Shown piece after piece: positions 8,841 to 19,563 of a DNA stretch of 64,000 nt. The DNA lies in contig NZ_NRDF01000001.1 of the NCBI RefSeq assembly GCF_003130205.1, positions 124,001 to 188,000 of the forward strand, read 5' to 3'. The stretch comes from Aggregatibacter actinomycetemcomitans (GTDB lineage: Bacteria; Pseudomonadota; Gammaproteobacteria; Enterobacterales; Pasteurellaceae). Position numbers and translations under genes: made by a program. The first letter of the stretch is position 1, and every line of letters begins with the position of its first letter. The notes below the pieces were generated by a model, which was not told where the DNA came from, ran no database searches, and was given only the letters and a program-made list of their open reading frames with translations.

Positions 8841-10064
8841 ATGCGAGAAAATCCTCAAATCGCGAATGTTGATCTAGTGAAACAAATGAATAGTGCGGTT
8901 GTGTATAAATTAATCGATCAGCAGGGCCCCATTTCCCGTATTCAAATTTCTGAAATTAGCCAGCTTGCCCCGGCGAGTGTCACCAAAATTACCCGTCATC
9001 TCCTTGCCCGCGGTTTAATTAAAGAAGTGGAACAACAGGAATCCACCGGCGGTCGTCGAGCCACTTCTATTGTGGCGGAATATAAGAATTTTCGTTCTAT
9101 TTTAGTTGGCCTCGGGCGTGAACATTTAACGCTGGCGATCATGGATTTGTCGGCGAAGTTGCTGAAAAAAGAAGTGTTCATGCTGCCAAATCACCAAGCC
9201 CCGCAAGAATTTGAGCTGTTTTTATTCCGGCATTTAGATAAATTTATGCTGAATAATCAAACACGAGGTAGTGAATTTATTGCCATCGGCATTACCGTAC
9301 CGGGCTTTGTAGACATGAAAAGCGGCATGATTGAACAGATACCGCATTTTGTTTTAAGTGAACCTTGGGATTTGGCAAATCATATTGCCGAACGTTTTCA
9401 TTTAGCCACGTATATCGGGCATGATGTGCGCAGTCTTGCGCTTGCCGAGCATTATTTCGGTGTGACTAAAGATTGTTACGATTCCCTGCTGTTGCGAATT
9501 CATCGCGGTGTTGGTGCAGGGATCGTGATTAATCACGAAGTGTTTTTAGGCTACAAAAATAATGTGGGTGAAATCGGGCATATTCAGGTGGATCCACTGG
9601 GTAAGCGTTGTATGTGCGGCAATGTCGGTTGTTTGGAAACCGTTGTGAGTAATTCAGCTATTGAAAATAAAATGTCGGAATTGCTGGAAGATGGTTATCA
9701 AAGCAAATGGCTTTCTTTGGAAGCCCATGATATTGAAGCTATTTGTAAAGCCAGTAATAAGCAGGACGCGGTGGCGACAGAACTCATTGAACATGTCGGC
9801 GTACAAATCGGGCGGGTATTGGCGATGAGCGTAAATATGTTTAATCCGGAAAAAATCGTGATTTCCGGCGAAATTACGCAAGCGAAGAATGTATTATTTG
9901 CAGCAATCCGCCGTACATTGGAAAGTCATGCATTGCCTGCATTTGTACAAAATACGCCATTGGTTACATCGGAATTAAGCAATGAAGATGTAATAGGCGC
10001 CTTTGCATTAATTAAAAGGGCGTTATTTGACGGCAGTTTATTGCGTCGTTTAATTGAAGAATAA
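8841..10064 (+). CDS. nagC: NagC, ROK-family repressor/activator of amino-sugar genes
   Basis: The product of about 407 residues matches E. coli NagC much better than Mlc: NVDLVKQMNSAVVYKLIDQ and the helix-turn-helix region QLAPASVTKITRHLLARGLIKEV are near-identical. NagC senses N-acetylglucosamine 6-phosphate through its ROK domain. The zinc motif RCMCGNVGCLE is intact. I take the ATG at 8841, which has a GGGAGAA site 5 bases upstream; a TTG at 8826 in the same frame would place the ribosome site inside the gene. No nag enzymes are in this window, so it acts in trans. Confidence 0.93.
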   Translation: MRENPQIANVDLVKQMNSAVVYKLIDQQGPISRIQISEISQLAPASVTKITRHLLARGLIKEVEQQESTGGRRATSIVAEYKNFRSILVGLGREHLTLAIMDLSAKLLKKEVFMLPNHQAPQEFELFLFRHLDKFMLNNQTRGSEFIAIGITVPGFVDMKSGMIEQIPHFVLSEPWDLANHIAERFHLATYIGHDVRSLALAEHYFGVTKDCYDSLLLRIHRGVGAGIVINHEVFLGYKNNVGEIGHIQVDPLGKRCMCGNVGCLETVVSNSAIENKMSELLEDGYQSKWLSLEAHDIEAICKASNKQDAVATELIEHVGVQIGRVLAMSVNMFNPEKIVISGEITQAKNVLFAAIRRTLESHALPAFVQNTPLVTSELSNEDVIGAFALIKRALFDGSLLRRLIEE

Positions 10065-10108
10065 GCGTTTACAGCCTTAAAGTGCGGCGATAAAAAATAG
10101 TGTTTTTT

Positions 10109-10170
10109 GAATGTTGGTTTGCCAATGACGTCAAGGGAATGAGCAAGTTTGTAGAGACTTGTGAATAAAA
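10109..10170 (+). repeat. USS-linked three-hairpin intergenic repeat, copy A
   Basis: Directly after a near-uptake signal (AAAGTGCGGC) and a T-rich run come GAATGTTGG-TTT-GCCAATG, a degenerate middle part, and a stem CAAGT/ACTTG (10144-10148 with 10157-10161) followed by TGAATAAA. Two better-preserved copies lie at 34471 and 47733. This is the most diverged of the three. Confidence 0.55.
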
Positions 10171-10234
10171 TTAATGCGATTTGTTTAATCTCTATCCGAA
10201 TGTCTTAATTTTATTTATTTTCCTAAAAAAATGG

Positions 10235-10263
10235 TTGACGAGTAAAGGCAATATCTGCATAAT
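10235..10263 (+). promoter_or_regulatory. Sigma-70 promoter of the tRNA cluster
   Basis: TTGACG and CATAAT are separated by exactly 17 bases. The C-rich discriminator (ACGCCCCGC) is typical of stable-RNA promoters under stringent control. The first tRNA starts 37 bases after the -10 element. Confidence 0.8.
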
Positions 10264-10300
10264 ACGCCCCGCAAAGTCAATGAGATGGTTGCAAAGAAAT

Positions 10301-10377
10301 GGCTATGTAGCTCAGTTGGTTAGAGCACAACACTCATAATGTTGGGGTCACAGGTTCGAATCCCGTCATAGCCACCA
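10301..10377 (+). tRNA. tRNA-Met (elongator), anticodon CAT
   Basis: A 77-base cloverleaf with encoded CCA. The acceptor stem GGCTATG pairs with CATAGCC, the anticodon CAT is at 10335-10337, and the T-arm GGTTCGAATCC is standard. The sequence resembles E. coli elongator tRNA-Met, not the initiator. Confidence 0.97.
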
Positions 10378-10382
10378 TATTT

Positions 10383-10467
10383 GCGGGACTGGCGAAATTG
10401 GTAGACGCACCGGATTTAGGTTCCGGCGCCGCGAGGTGTGTGGGTTCAAGTCCCTCGTCCCGCACCA
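10383..10467 (+). tRNA. tRNA-Leu, anticodon TAG
   Basis: An 85-base class II tRNA with acceptor stem GCGGGAC/GTCCCGC, a long variable arm, anticodon TAG at 10417-10419 and encoded CCA. It is separated from the preceding tRNA by only five bases, so they are co-transcribed. Confidence 0.97.
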
Positions 10468-10496
10468 TTCATTTTGTTGATAGTCAATATAGTTGT

Positions 10497-10571
10497 TGGG
10501 GTATCGCCAAGCGGTAAGGCACCGGGTTTTGATCTCGGCATTCCTAGGTTCGAATCCTAGTACCCCAGCCA
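10497..10571 (+). tRNA. tRNA-Gln, anticodon TTG
   Basis: A 75-base tRNA with acceptor stem TGGGGTA/TACCCCA, anticodon TTG at 10529-10531 and encoded CCA after G73. It is the third member of the Met-Leu-Gln cluster, an order also found in enterobacterial tRNA operons. Confidence 0.97.
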
Positions 10572-10640
10572 CTCTTTTCTTATTTCTACGTCAAATTGTT
10601 ATTTTGTACTTTTTCTTTTAGTTGTATTTGGATAAATAAA

Positions 10641-10672
10641 AAGCCATTCCGTGGCTTAAGAATGGCTTTTTC
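10641..10672. terminator. Bidirectional terminator between the tRNA cluster and adk
   Basis: AAGCCATT pairs with AATGGCTT across a 12-base loop, with T-runs on the exit side of either strand. It can serve both the tRNA operon (+) and adk (-). Confidence 0.8.
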
Positions 10673-10686
10673 TTCTTGTTAAGGGA

Positions 10687-11405
<719 letters not shown>

Positions 11406-11463
11406 TGATTTTGAAGATGTTTTAGTAAATCGTCGCGTATGGTTGCGTAATTCCCTGAAAATG

Positions 11464-12759
11464 TCAATTGTCGGATTTTTCCGCTACCGTTTTTTCGTTC
11501 CATGGGGCGACCCAAAACAGGCAAAGCATACCTGGTACGGCTAGCAATAAACAAATCCGGAAAAAGTCATAATAACCGACGACTTTGACCAAATAACCCG
11601 AGAGTATTCCGAACCCTTTGCTTGGCAGTGCCGACAGGCTGGTAAATAAGGCGAGTTGGGTGGCGGTGTAAAGCGGGTTGGTTTCCCGTGCCATAAACGC
11701 CACAAAAGCGGCGGTGCCGAGACCGACACCGATATATTCGGCCGCAATCACAATGCCGAGTTTCCAAAGTTCGGTTGAGTTAATCTGTGCAAAATGCCCG
11801 AAACCGGCAAGCCAAACGAATCCGCCAATGGTGATTAATTGTACGAAACCGAAAACCCATAAGGCGCGATTAATGCCGAGTCTAATCATAATCACGCCGC
11901 CCACGAGACCGGCGGAAATACTTGCCCAGAGGGAAGTGCTTTTGACAACCAGGGCAATATCCTCTTTGCCGAAGCCCATATCATAAATAAATTTGGTTTG
12001 TAGCGTGGTGGCGAAGGAATCCCCGAATTTATATAAAAACAGGAAGAGTAAAAAGCCCAATGCCTGTATTACGCCTTTACGTTGGAAAAATTCTTGGAGC
12101 GGAACCCAAAAGGCAAGATAAGCCGGTTGATCGCGGTTTACAATGGTAATTTGTGGTTCTTTGGCGAGAAATAAGGTCATGAACAAGCTGAACAGCATAC
12201 AAAGTGCGGTCCATAAAAAAACCGTTTCCCAAGGGTAAAGGGTGGCGAGATAAAGGGAAAGCCCGCCGGGAATCAAGCCCGCCACGCGATAAGCATTAAT
12301 GTGAATGGTGTTACCCAACCCCAGCTCGCTGTCGCTTAAAATTTCACGGCGGTAAGCATCAAGCACAATGTCCTGCGTCGCCGAAAAAAACGCAATAAGA
12401 AAGGCGATATTCGCCACAATGCTCAGCTGCGTGCGTGGATCAAATTGGCTAATGGCATAAAGCAAAATAAGCAAAATGACTTGTGTGATCAACAACCAAC
12501 TGCGTCGTCGTCCGAGAAAATTGGGAAAGTAGCGATCCAGCAGGGGCGCCCATAAAAATTTTAAACCGTAGGGCAGAGTGACGCCGGTCACTGCACCGAT
12601 AAGTTCAATAGAAAGCCCTTTGTCCGTCAGCCATATGGGCAACATTTGTAATAAAACGAATAAGGGCAGGCCCGAACTAAATCCGGTAAATACGCAAATC
12701 AGCATATTGCGGCTGAAAATTTGTCGGGCTAAGGAAGGTTGTTGGGGAGTTTGAGGCAT
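11464..12759 (-). CDS. ampG: AmpG-type muropeptide permease (MFS)
   Basis: The 431-residue protein has about twelve hydrophobic segments. It carries the AmpG opening MLICVFTGFSSGLPLFVL and the loop GVTLPYGLKFLWAPLLDR. AmpG imports GlcNAc-anhydroMurNAc peptides from the periplasm for cell-wall recycling. Its length fits the H. influenzae form, which lacks the C-terminal extension of the 491-residue E. coli protein. The stop of hypA is 6 bases upstream, so it probably belongs to a galE-hypA-ampG unit. Confidence 0.88.
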   Translation of the reverse strand: MPQTPQQPSLARQIFSRNMLICVFTGFSSGLPLFVLLQMLPIWLTDKGLSIELIGAVTGVTLPYGLKFLWAPLLDRYFPNFLGRRRSWLLITQVILLILLYAISQFDPRTQLSIVANIAFLIAFFSATQDIVLDAYRREILSDSELGLGNTIHINAYRVAGLIPGGLSLYLATLYPWETVFLWTALCMLFSLFMTLFLAKEPQITIVNRDQPAYLAFWVPLQEFFQRKGVIQALGFLLFLFLYKFGDSFATTLQTKFIYDMGFGKEDIALVVKSTSLWASISAGLVGGVIMIRLGINRALWVFGFVQLITIGGFVWLAGFGHFAQINSTELWKLGIVIAAEYIGVGLGTAAFVAFMARETNPLYTATQLALFTSLSALPSKGFGILSGYLVKVVGYYDFFRICLLLAVPGMLCLFWVAPWNEKTVAEKSDN

Positions 12760-12765
12760 AATAAA

Positions 12766-13107
12766 TTATTCAACGGCAATTTCTTTAATTCGTAATTCAT
12801 CACCGCTTTGGCGTTGTAAATGCACACTGCCGCAATTCGGGCAAGTGCTGTTATTGGCTTGAATTTCAACGAATGTTTTGCAATCCCAACACCAGGCTTT
12901 GGCGGGAATCGGGATTAGGTGGAGCTTGCAATTTTCGGCAGGCGTGCCTTTGGATGCCATTTCAAAGCCAAATTCCAAGGCGCTGGGTTCAATACAAGAA
13001 AGAGCACCGACCTCAAGCCAGAGGCCGGTGACTTTGTTGACGTTGTGTTGTTTGCATTGCTGCTCAACAATTTCAATGATGTTTTGACACAACGATAATT
13101 CGTGCAT
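12766..13107 (-). CDS. hypA: HypA/HybF hydrogenase nickel-insertion protein
   Basis: This 113-residue nickel metallochaperone helps load Ni into [NiFe] hydrogenase. The nickel-binding N-terminus MHE is intact, as is the zinc site formed by two CxxC motifs (CWDC and CPNC at about residues 73-94). It sits 5 bases after galE and 6 bases before ampG. No hydrogenase structural or other hyp genes are in this window, so its partners must be elsewhere in the genome. Confidence 0.92.
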   Translation of the reverse strand: MHELSLCQNIIEIVEQQCKQHNVNKVTGLWLEVGALSCIEPSALEFGFEMASKGTPAENCKLHLIPIPAKAWCWDCKTFVEIQANNSTCPNCGSVHLQRQSGDELRIKEIAVE

Positions 13108-13112
13108 GGTGA

Positions 13113-14129
13113 TTAATCCCGATAACCTTTCGGGTTATTCTTTTGCCAATTCCAAGTGTCTTTCATCATTTCTGTCAAGCTGCGTTCCGCCTTCCAGTTT
13201 AACTCTTTGGCAGCGAGGCTCGGATCGGAATAACAGGTGGCAATATCTCCGGGACGACGATCTACCAATTTATATGGGATTTGAATGTCATTTGCCTGTT
13301 CAAAGGCTTTCACCATATCCAGCACGGAATAGCCCACGCCGGTTCCCAAGTTATAAATATGTAAACCGGCGTCATCTTGATGGCGATCCAAGGCTTTAAC
13401 GTGACCGATAGCCAAATCCACCACGTGAATATAATCGCGCACCCCAGTGCCGTCGTGGGTATCGTAGTCGCTACCGAACACGGAAAGCTGCGGCAGCTTG
13501 CCGATGGCGACTTGGCTGATGTAAGGCAACAAATTGTTTGGAATGCCGTTCGGATCTTCCCCCATTAAACCGCTGGCGTGCGCGCCTACCGGGTTGAAGT
13601 AGCGCAAAATCGTCATGCTGAATTTCGGTTCTGCCTTGGCAATATCGCGCAGGATTTGTTCCACCATGTATTTGGAGGTGCCATATGGATTGGTGGTGCC
13701 GCCCACTTCGCAATCTTCGGTAATCGGGATCACTTTCGGATCGCCGTAAACCGTAGCGGAGGAGCTGAACACGAAATTCCACACGCCGGCTTTCTTCATT
13801 TCCTGTACCAATACCAAGGAACCGGTGATGTTATTCAAATAATATTCCGCCGGCTTTTGCACGCTTTCACCTACGGCTTTTAACCCGGCAAAATGAATCA
13901 CCGAGTCAATCTTATTTTCGGCGAAGATTTGCTGCAATAACGCGCGATCTAATACATCCCCCAGATAGAATTTCACTTTCTTACCGGTGAGTTGTTCAAC
14001 GCGTTCTAAGGATTTCGGGGAGGCATTGCAAAGATTGTCTAAAACCACCACTTCTTTGCCTGTATTGAATAATTCCACGACAGTGTGCGAACCGACATAA
14101 CCGGCACCGCCGGTGACTAAAATGGTCAT
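13113..14129 (-). CDS. galE: UDP-glucose 4-epimerase
   Basis: A 338-residue extended short-chain dehydrogenase that interconverts UDP-glucose and UDP-galactose with bound NAD. The dinucleotide motif [10 protein letters not shown] starts at residue 6. The catalytic SSSATVYG and [10 protein letters not shown] (Y-x3-K) are intact, and the length equals E. coli GalE. In this family it supplies UDP-galactose for lipooligosaccharide. It probably heads the galE-hypA-ampG transcription unit. Confidence 0.96.
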   Translation of the reverse strand: MTILVTGGAGYVGSHTVVELFNTGKEVVVLDNLCNASPKSLERVEQLTGKKVKFYLGDVLDRALLQQIFAENKIDSVIHFAGLKAVGESVQKPAEYYLNNITGSLVLVQEMKKAGVWNFVFSSSATVYGDPKVIPITEDCEVGGTTNPYGTSKYMVEQILRDIAKAEPKFSMTILRYFNPVGAHASGLMGEDPNGIPNNLLPYISQVAIGKLPQLSVFGSDYDTHDGTGVRDYIHVVDLAIGHVKALDRHQDDAGLHIYNLGTGVGYSVLDMVKAFEQANDIQIPYKLVDRRPGDIATCYSDPSLAAKELNWKAERSLTEMMKDTWNWQKNNPKGYRD

Positions 14130-14323
14130 AATTTCTTTCCTTCTGAATGAAATAACTGCGGGTTAGTATAGCCCTTTTTAGCGGTGAAGCAAAATTACGG
14201 CAATGGTGTTTTGCTCCAATGAGCGGATTTATACGTTAAATCAACGTAGAGTCATTGCTTATTTTATTCAGAATGAATAAAATTCAGCTCCCTTTCACTT
14301 ACTATAATTAAGGAGCCTAAAAA

Positions 14324-14710
14324 ATGAATTGGTATTTACATGTATTAAAAAATTATGCCACCTTTAGTGGCAGAGCCAGACGTAAAGAATATTGGATGTT
14401 TGTGTTGTTCAATTTTATTGCTACTTTCGTATGTATGTTGATTGATGCCGTTATTCAGATGCCTATTTTTCAATTTGTTTACGGTTTTGGTGTTATTATC
14501 CCTTATATTGCGGTAACAGTGCGTCGCTTGCATGATACGGATCGTAGCGGATGGTGGATTTTAATTTCTTTTATTCCGCTTGTTGGTTCTATCGTTCTGC
14601 TCGTCTTTATGTGTTTTGACAGCCAACCGGGTACAAATCGTTTTGGTGACAATCCTAAAGAAAACGCAGTTTCCAACGAGGTTTCAGAAAAAAGCCGTCT
14701 TATCAGTTAA
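14324..14710 (+). CDS. DUF805 family membrane protein
   Basis: The 128-residue protein opens with the DUF805 signature NWYLHVLKNYATFSGRARRKEYWMF (positions about 2-26, described not quoted as a motif block) and has three to four hydrophobic segments. The conserved TVRRLHDTDRSGWW block follows, and GDNPK lies near the C-terminus. E. coli YhaH is a relative. No molecular function is established. The gene has a GGAG site and its own strong terminator. Confidence 0.88.
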   Translation: MNWYLHVLKNYATFSGRARRKEYWMFVLFNFIATFVCMLIDAVIQMPIFQFVYGFGVIIPYIAVTVRRLHDTDRSGWWILISFIPLVGSIVLLVFMCFDSQPGTNRFGDNPKENAVSNEVSEKSRLIS

Positions 14711-14718
14711 TGCTAATA

Positions 14719-14744
14719 GGGTTAGCCGAAAGGTTAGCCCTTTT
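14719..14744 (+). terminator. Terminator after the DUF805 gene
   Basis: GGGTTAGCC pairs along its full nine bases with GGTTAGCCC (two G-T wobbles) around a GAAA tetraloop, then TTTT. Confidence 0.88.
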
Positions 14745-14839
14745 ATGTAATGATTTGCGCAAACGTTTACTTATTTAATGTTTTCGGTAAAATGCCGCCC
14801 TTATTTTATTTTTTCTTCTATCATCAAAGGTAATTTTCA

Positions 14840-16034
14840 ATGTCATCTTCTCGATCAGCTGCTTTAGAACAACGCTTTGAGTTGATTAAACGCGGTTCCA
14901 CCGTGCGTAAAGAAATCATCGCCGGTTTAACCACGTTCTTGGCCATGGTGTATTCCGTTATCGTGGTGCCGAATATGTTAAGTACGGCGGGTTTCCCGGC
15001 GGAATCGGTTTTTATCGCCACCTGTTTGGTTGCCGGTCTCGGCTCCATTTTAATTGGCTTTTGGGCAAACGCGCCTATGGCGATCGGTTGTGCGATTTCC
15101 CTTACCGCATTTACCGCCTTCAGTTTGGTTATCGGGCAAAAAGTCAGCATTCCCGTGGCGTTAGGTGCGGTCTTCTTAATGGGCGTTTTCTTTACGTTGA
15201 TTTCCGCCACCGGCATTCGTGCTTGGATTTTACGCAATTTGCTGGTAGGCATTGCCCACGGCGCCAGCATCGGTATCGGTTTGTTCCTGCTGTTAATCGC
15301 GGCGAATGGCGTCGGTTTAGTGGTCGGCAATCAAGCCGGCTTGCTGGTGAAACTCGGTGAATTTACCTCCTTTCCAGTGATGATGTCCTTAATCGGTTTG
15401 GCATTAATAGTGGGTTTGGAAAAAAAGCAGGTAAAAGGCGGTATTTTATGGGTAATTATCGCCATTACCATCATCGGTTTAATTTTTGACCCGAACGTAA
15501 CTTTCAACGGTCAAATGTTCAAAATGCCAAGTTTCGGCGATGAATCCCTGTTCTTGAAATTAGATGTGCTTGGTGCATTGCAACCGGCGATTTTACCGGT
15601 GGTGTTCGCCCTTGTGATGACGGCGGTATTCGATGCTACAGGCACCATTCGCGCTGTTGCCGGACAAGCGAATTTATTGGACAAAGACGGTCAAATCATC
15701 AATGGCGGTAAAGCCTTAACCTCCGATTCCGTGAGCAGTTTATTCTCTGGTATTTTCGGCACAGCGCCGGCAGCGGTTTACATTGAATCCGCCGCAGGCA
15801 CCGCAGCGGGCGGCAAAACCGGTATCACCGCTATTGTGGTCGGCGTGTTGTTCCTATTAATGCTGTTCTTCCAACCGCTTGCTTTCTTAGTGCCGAATTA
15901 CGCCACTGCGCCGGCATTTCGCGGCATTGGTTATCGGACGTGTAGTGAGCGGTGATTTAAAACGCTTAAATATTGGCACGGTGGTGATTGCTACGGTCTT
16001 GGTGGCGTTTTACGCTTGCGGTTGGGCGATTTAA
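14840..16034 (+). pseudogene. NCS2-family purine permease (YjcD/AzgA-like) with internal deletion and frameshift
   Basis: Codons 1-359 encode a typical AzgA/YjcD-like hypoxanthine/guanine permease ([19 protein letters not shown] near the start, [25 protein letters not shown] near residue 357). The frame then runs into a short nonsense tail and stops at 15955. In the next frame, from 15918, the family's C-terminal end is readable ([20 protein letters not shown], then a last hydrophobic helix ending GWAI, stop 16032-16034). Full-length relatives have about 435-450 residues; the two readable parts add up to about 395. Roughly 45-55 residues are therefore deleted at 15914-15920 along with a frame change. 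The protein probably lacks the last two or three membrane helices and is likely inactive. Confidence 0.8.
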
Positions 16035-16052
16035 TCCGACGGCTAAAATAGC

Positions 16053-16078
16053 AAAGGCGCATCAATATGCGCTTTTTT
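16053..16078 (+). terminator. Terminator after the broken NCS2 permease gene
   Basis: GCGCAT-CAAT-ATGCGC is followed by six T residues. It overlaps the last codons of the convergent tilS. Confidence 0.8.
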
Positions 16079-17408
16079 GTTTGGATTCATGTTGAAAAAC
16101 GCGGAAAAAACCCACCGCACTTTGTAGCGCATCGCCGTAGAAAATCAGCGGAATCCGTTGCCGCTGCCAAGGTGGCACGTTCAAACCTTGCCATACTTTT
16201 TTTATGTCCTGATTCACGCCTTGTTGTGTTAATTTAACTTTGCCCGAATAACCGAAACGGATCCAAACTTTCGTTCCCGCTAACGGTAAACCGAGGGTTT
16301 CTTTATATTCCTGCCCATTTTCATCGCGCCAAAGTGCGGTCATTTTTTCCAGTGTTTTTTTCAGGCTTAACGTGCCCAAGTTGTCCGGCAAATTCATGGG
16401 ATCGTCAAATTGGGCTTCCAAACAGACTGGCGAAATATCCGTAAATACCGGCGTGAGAAACAATCGGTTTTGATAACGGCGAAGGATCTTATCCTCCAAA
16501 CGAAACTGCGGCTGCGCATCGCTTTTGGCGAAAATGACATCGGAAATGAGCTGCTCCAGTTGTGCCAATGAGGGCATCATCACACCCTGTTCCTGCAACC
16601 ATAAACGCAGCAACGCCCGTTGTTTCGCCGGAGAATAGGTGGTGAAGTCGTGCACCTTGAAAGTGCGGTCATTTTCCACGACGTTTTTTTGGTATTCCTC
16701 CGCCAGCAGTTCATTGAGCAGTTGTTGTTGCTCATAACAATGTTGTGCCGAACGTTGCACCGCGGAATCAAAATGCGCCCAGCGTTGGCGAAATTCAGGC
16801 AACACCACATTGCGCAGAAAATTGCGGTCGTATTGATTGTCTTCGTTACTTTCGTCTTCAACCCAAGTCAGCTGTTGCTGTTGCACGAATGCCATCAGTT
16901 GCTGACGGCTAAAATTCAATAGCGGGCGAAAAATCGGTACGCCGTAAACGATGCTGTTAGCTTGCATTGCACCTAACCCCTGCAAACCGCTACCGCGTTT
17001 GAGCGCAAGAAAAAAAGTTTCCGTTTGATCTTGCTGATGGTGCGCCGTGGCTAGCCATTCTTCGGGCAAAATATGTTGTGCGATGGCTTCATAACGTGCC
17101 TCACGGGCACCGGCTTCAATGCCGTTTTGCAAACGCACTTTAACCGGCTGAATCAGCAACGGAATATTCAATTGTCGGCAAATTTGTTGGCAATGTGCCG
17201 TCCAGGCATCGGCATTAGGGCTTAAGCCATGGTGAATGTGAATAGCGCGCAACTGAAAGTGCGGTCGATTTTCCCGGTGTTTGGCAAATAAGGTGAGAAG
17301 GGCGGTAGAGTCCAAGCCACCGCTAAATCCAATGAGAAATTGCGTTTGATTTGGTGCGTGCCGTTGTAACTGCTGTGAGAATTGTTCGAGAAGCATAGCG
17401 GATAACAT
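16062..17408 (-). CDS. tilS: tRNA(Ile)-lysidine synthase
   Basis: This N-type ATP pyrophosphatase attaches lysine to C34 of the CAU-anticodon tRNA-Ile, allowing AUA decoding. The PP-loop SGGLDS is at residues 29-34. Downstream are the [13 protein letters not shown] motif, the TilS middle domain and a C-terminal TilS domain (total 448 residues, within family range). The start may be the ATG at 17408 or the fourth-codon-later ATG at 17396. Its 3' end converges with the broken permease gene. Confidence 0.94.
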   Translation of the reverse strand: MLSAMLLEQFSQQLQRHAPNQTQFLIGFSGGLDSTALLTLFAKHRENRPHFQLRAIHIHHGLSPNADAWTAHCQQICRQLNIPLLIQPVKVRLQNGIEAGAREARYEAIAQHILPEEWLATAHHQQDQTETFFLALKRGSGLQGLGAMQANSIVYGVPIFRPLLNFSRQQLMAFVQQQQLTWVEDESNEDNQYDRNFLRNVVLPEFRQRWAHFDSAVQRSAQHCYEQQQLLNELLAEEYQKNVVENDRTFKVHDFTTYSPAKQRALLRLWLQEQGVMMPSLAQLEQLISDVIFAKSDAQPQFRLEDKILRRYQNRLFLTPVFTDISPVCLEAQFDDPMNLPDNLGTLSLKKTLEKMTALWRDENGQEYKETLGLPLAGTKVWIRFGYSGKVKLTQQGVNQDIKKVWQGLNVPPWQRQRIPLIFYGDALQSAVGFFRVFQHESKQKSAY

Positions 17409-17439
17409 AGCCTCCCGCTAAGCGGGAGGAAGTGGCAGA

Positions 17440-18297
17440 TTAAGCGATTTTTTGTGCTTTATATTGGCTGCGCGGGTTGATGATAAGATCGCGGGCGGCG
17501 ATGATTTGTAATTCGTATTCGCCACGTTCCAGGGTGGTTTGCATCACATCGTTGACTGCGTTTGCCATGTGTTCAAAAGCCTCCACATCGGATTTGCCGT
17601 TGAGTAAATTGGCTAAGAATAAGCCGGCGGTTAAATCACCCACGCCAACGGGTTCGTGGTCGAACGGATGTAATGGACGGGATAAATGCCAAATGCCCTG
17701 TTCGGTAGCAAGCAACATTTCAAATTGATTGGCGTTTTTGCCCACTTTGCTTAAATGTTTCACCAATACTTTTTTCGGCCCTTTTGCCAAAATGGCTTTC
17801 ACGGCAGCCAATGCCTGTTCAAAATTTTCTACCGGTAAACCGCTTAATTCACGCAGTTCCACCAGATTCGGTGTAATAATATCCGCTTCCGATACAATAT
17901 TAATCAACCCTTCACGCACACCATCGGCAACGATACAGCCTTTTTCAGGATGGCCCATCACAGGATCGCATAAATATAAGGCGTTTGGATTGATGGCTTT
18001 GATTTTATGAACGGCGTTGACTATTTCATCGATTTGCTCGGCGGAACCTAAGTAGCCGGAGACCACGGCATCACATTTGTGCAACGCTTGAATCTCTTCA
18101 ATGCCACGCACGATTTCGCCGATTTGTTCTTTGGGAATGATAATGCCCGTCCATTTGCCATATTGGGTGTGATTGGAAAATTGCACGGTATTTAATGCCC
18201 AAACATCAATACCGAGTAATTGCATCGGGAAGGTTGCCGACTTGTTGCCGGCGTAGCCATAAACCACATGAGACTGAATTGAAAGTACATTTTTCAT
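17440..18297 (-). CDS. pdxY: Pyridoxal kinase PdxY
   Basis: A 285-residue ribokinase-fold enzyme phosphorylating pyridoxal in B6 salvage. The N-terminus [21 protein letters not shown] is diagnostic for the PdxK/PdxY group, and the anion-hole signature [10 protein letters not shown] takes the place of the GAGD motif. Length matches E. coli PdxY (287). It is transcribed alone or with tilS, whose start is only 31 bases from its stop. Confidence 0.93.
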   Translation of the reverse strand: MKNVLSIQSHVVYGYAGNKSATFPMQLLGIDVWALNTVQFSNHTQYGKWTGIIIPKEQIGEIVRGIEEIQALHKCDAVVSGYLGSAEQIDEIVNAVHKIKAINPNALYLCDPVMGHPEKGCIVADGVREGLINIVSEADIITPNLVELRELSGLPVENFEQALAAVKAILAKGPKKVLVKHLSKVGKNANQFEMLLATEQGIWHLSRPLHPFDHEPVGVGDLTAGLFLANLLNGKSDVEAFEHMANAVNDVMQTTLERGEYELQIIAARDLIINPRSQYKAQKIA

Positions 18298-18359
18298 TGT
18301 TATTTTCTCCTTTTAAAATCCTTTTTAAATACAGCAAATACGGTTTTTATAATGATATT

Positions 18360-19313
18360 TTAAACATAGCCGTAACTCATTAAGCGCTGATAACGACGCT
18401 CCAATAACTGTTCTGCATCTAATACGTCTAAATCCGCTAAGTCGGACAAGAGCCGTTTTTTCAGGTTTTGCGCTATTTTTTCATAATTACGATGGGCGCC
18501 ACCAAGCGGCTCAGATACGATGTTGTCAATCAAACCGAGTTCTTTTAAACGCTTTGCGGTTAAGCCCATGACTTCCGATGCGGTAGAGGCTTTGTCGGCG
18601 CTTTTCCATAAGATAGAAGCGCAACCTTCCGGCGAAATAACGGAATAGGTGGAATATTGCAGCATATTCACTTTATCACCGACACCGATGGCCAACGCGC
18701 CGCCAGAACCGCCTTCACCGATAACGGTACAAATGACAGGTACTTTTAAGGTGGACATTTCACGTAAGTTGCGGGCGATAGCTTCCGATTGTCCGCGTTC
18801 TTCCGCACCTACGCCAGGATAAGCTCCTGGGGTGTCGATGAAAGTAATGATTGGAAGTTTGAAACGTTCCGCCATTTGCATGAGGCGTAATGCTTTGCGA
18901 TAGCCTTCCGGTGCCGGCATACCGAAGTTGCGTTTTACTTTTTCTTTTACCGTGCGACCTTTTTGGTGACCGATAACCATCACCGGTCTGCCGTCTAAAC
19001 GGGCTAAACCACCGATAATGGCTTTATCATCGGCAAAAGCACGATCGCCGGCAAGTTCGTCAAAATCGGTGAAAATATGTTCGATATAGTCAAGAGTGTA
19101 AGGACGATTCGGGTGACGGGACATTTTGGACACTTGCCACGCATCTAAATTTGCAAAGGTTTTTTCGGTGAGTTCCATGCTTTTTTTCTGTAAACGGGCA
19201 ATTTCATCATCAAGATTAATGTCGTTATCCTGATCCAAGACGGAGCGTAATGATTCGATTTTCGCTTCAAGTTCGGCAATAGGTAATTCAAAATCTAAGT
19301 ATTCTTGACTCAT
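18360..19313 (-). CDS. accA: Acetyl-CoA carboxylase carboxyltransferase subunit alpha
   Basis: The 317-residue subunit works with AccD to transfer the carboxyl group from biotin to acetyl-CoA. It opens [19 protein letters not shown]. The conserved carboxyltransferase blocks [30 protein letters not shown] and [11 protein letters not shown] are all present. I choose the ATG at 19313 because of the family N-terminus and an AGGAAC site; the 11 extra residues from 19346 are unsupported. Confidence 0.96.
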   Translation of the reverse strand: MSQEYLDFELPIAELEAKIESLRSVLDQDNDINLDDEIARLQKKSMELTEKTFANLDAWQVSKMSRHPNRPYTLDYIEHIFTDFDELAGDRAFADDKAIIGGLARLDGRPVMVIGHQKGRTVKEKVKRNFGMPAPEGYRKALRLMQMAERFKLPIITFIDTPGAYPGVGAEERGQSEAIARNLREMSTLKVPVICTVIGEGGSGGALAIGVGDKVNMLQYSTYSVISPEGCASILWKSADKASTASEVMGLTAKRLKELGLIDNIVSEPLGGAHRNYEKIAQNLKKRLLSDLADLDVLDAEQLLERRYQRLMSYGYV

Positions 19314-19528
19314 TTGGTTGTTCCTGGTTTTGTGAAAAATTTGCACCGCACTTTAACAAGATTTTAGTGTGGGCGCAATCTGACGGGTTATTTTATGTAT
19401 TTTTTTCACAAATACCATAAAAAATTAATCCGATTACACCGGCTAACACTCTGTAATTACAGTAATTTGTTGTTATCACTGAATAAATTTTCGATGAAGA
19501 AATTAGTCAACATATCTTGCAGTATTGA

Positions 19529-19557
19529 TTGACAGTCTGCTAAAACGATTTTATTAT
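19529..19557 (+). promoter_or_regulatory. Near-consensus sigma-70 promoter in the accA-uraH gap
   Basis: A perfect -35 TTGACA (19529-19534) and a -10 TATTAT (19552-19557) are separated by 17 bases. No open reading frame follows within 900 bases, which points to a transcribed RNA starting at about 19564. Confidence 0.7.
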
Positions 19558-19563
19558 GCAGTT

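Noticed and set aside
10366-10572. A 68-codon minus-strand frame across the tRNA cluster
   Set aside because: It is antisense to tRNA-Leu and tRNA-Gln, whose structures explain the sequence. Such tRNA-derived frames are common false genes.
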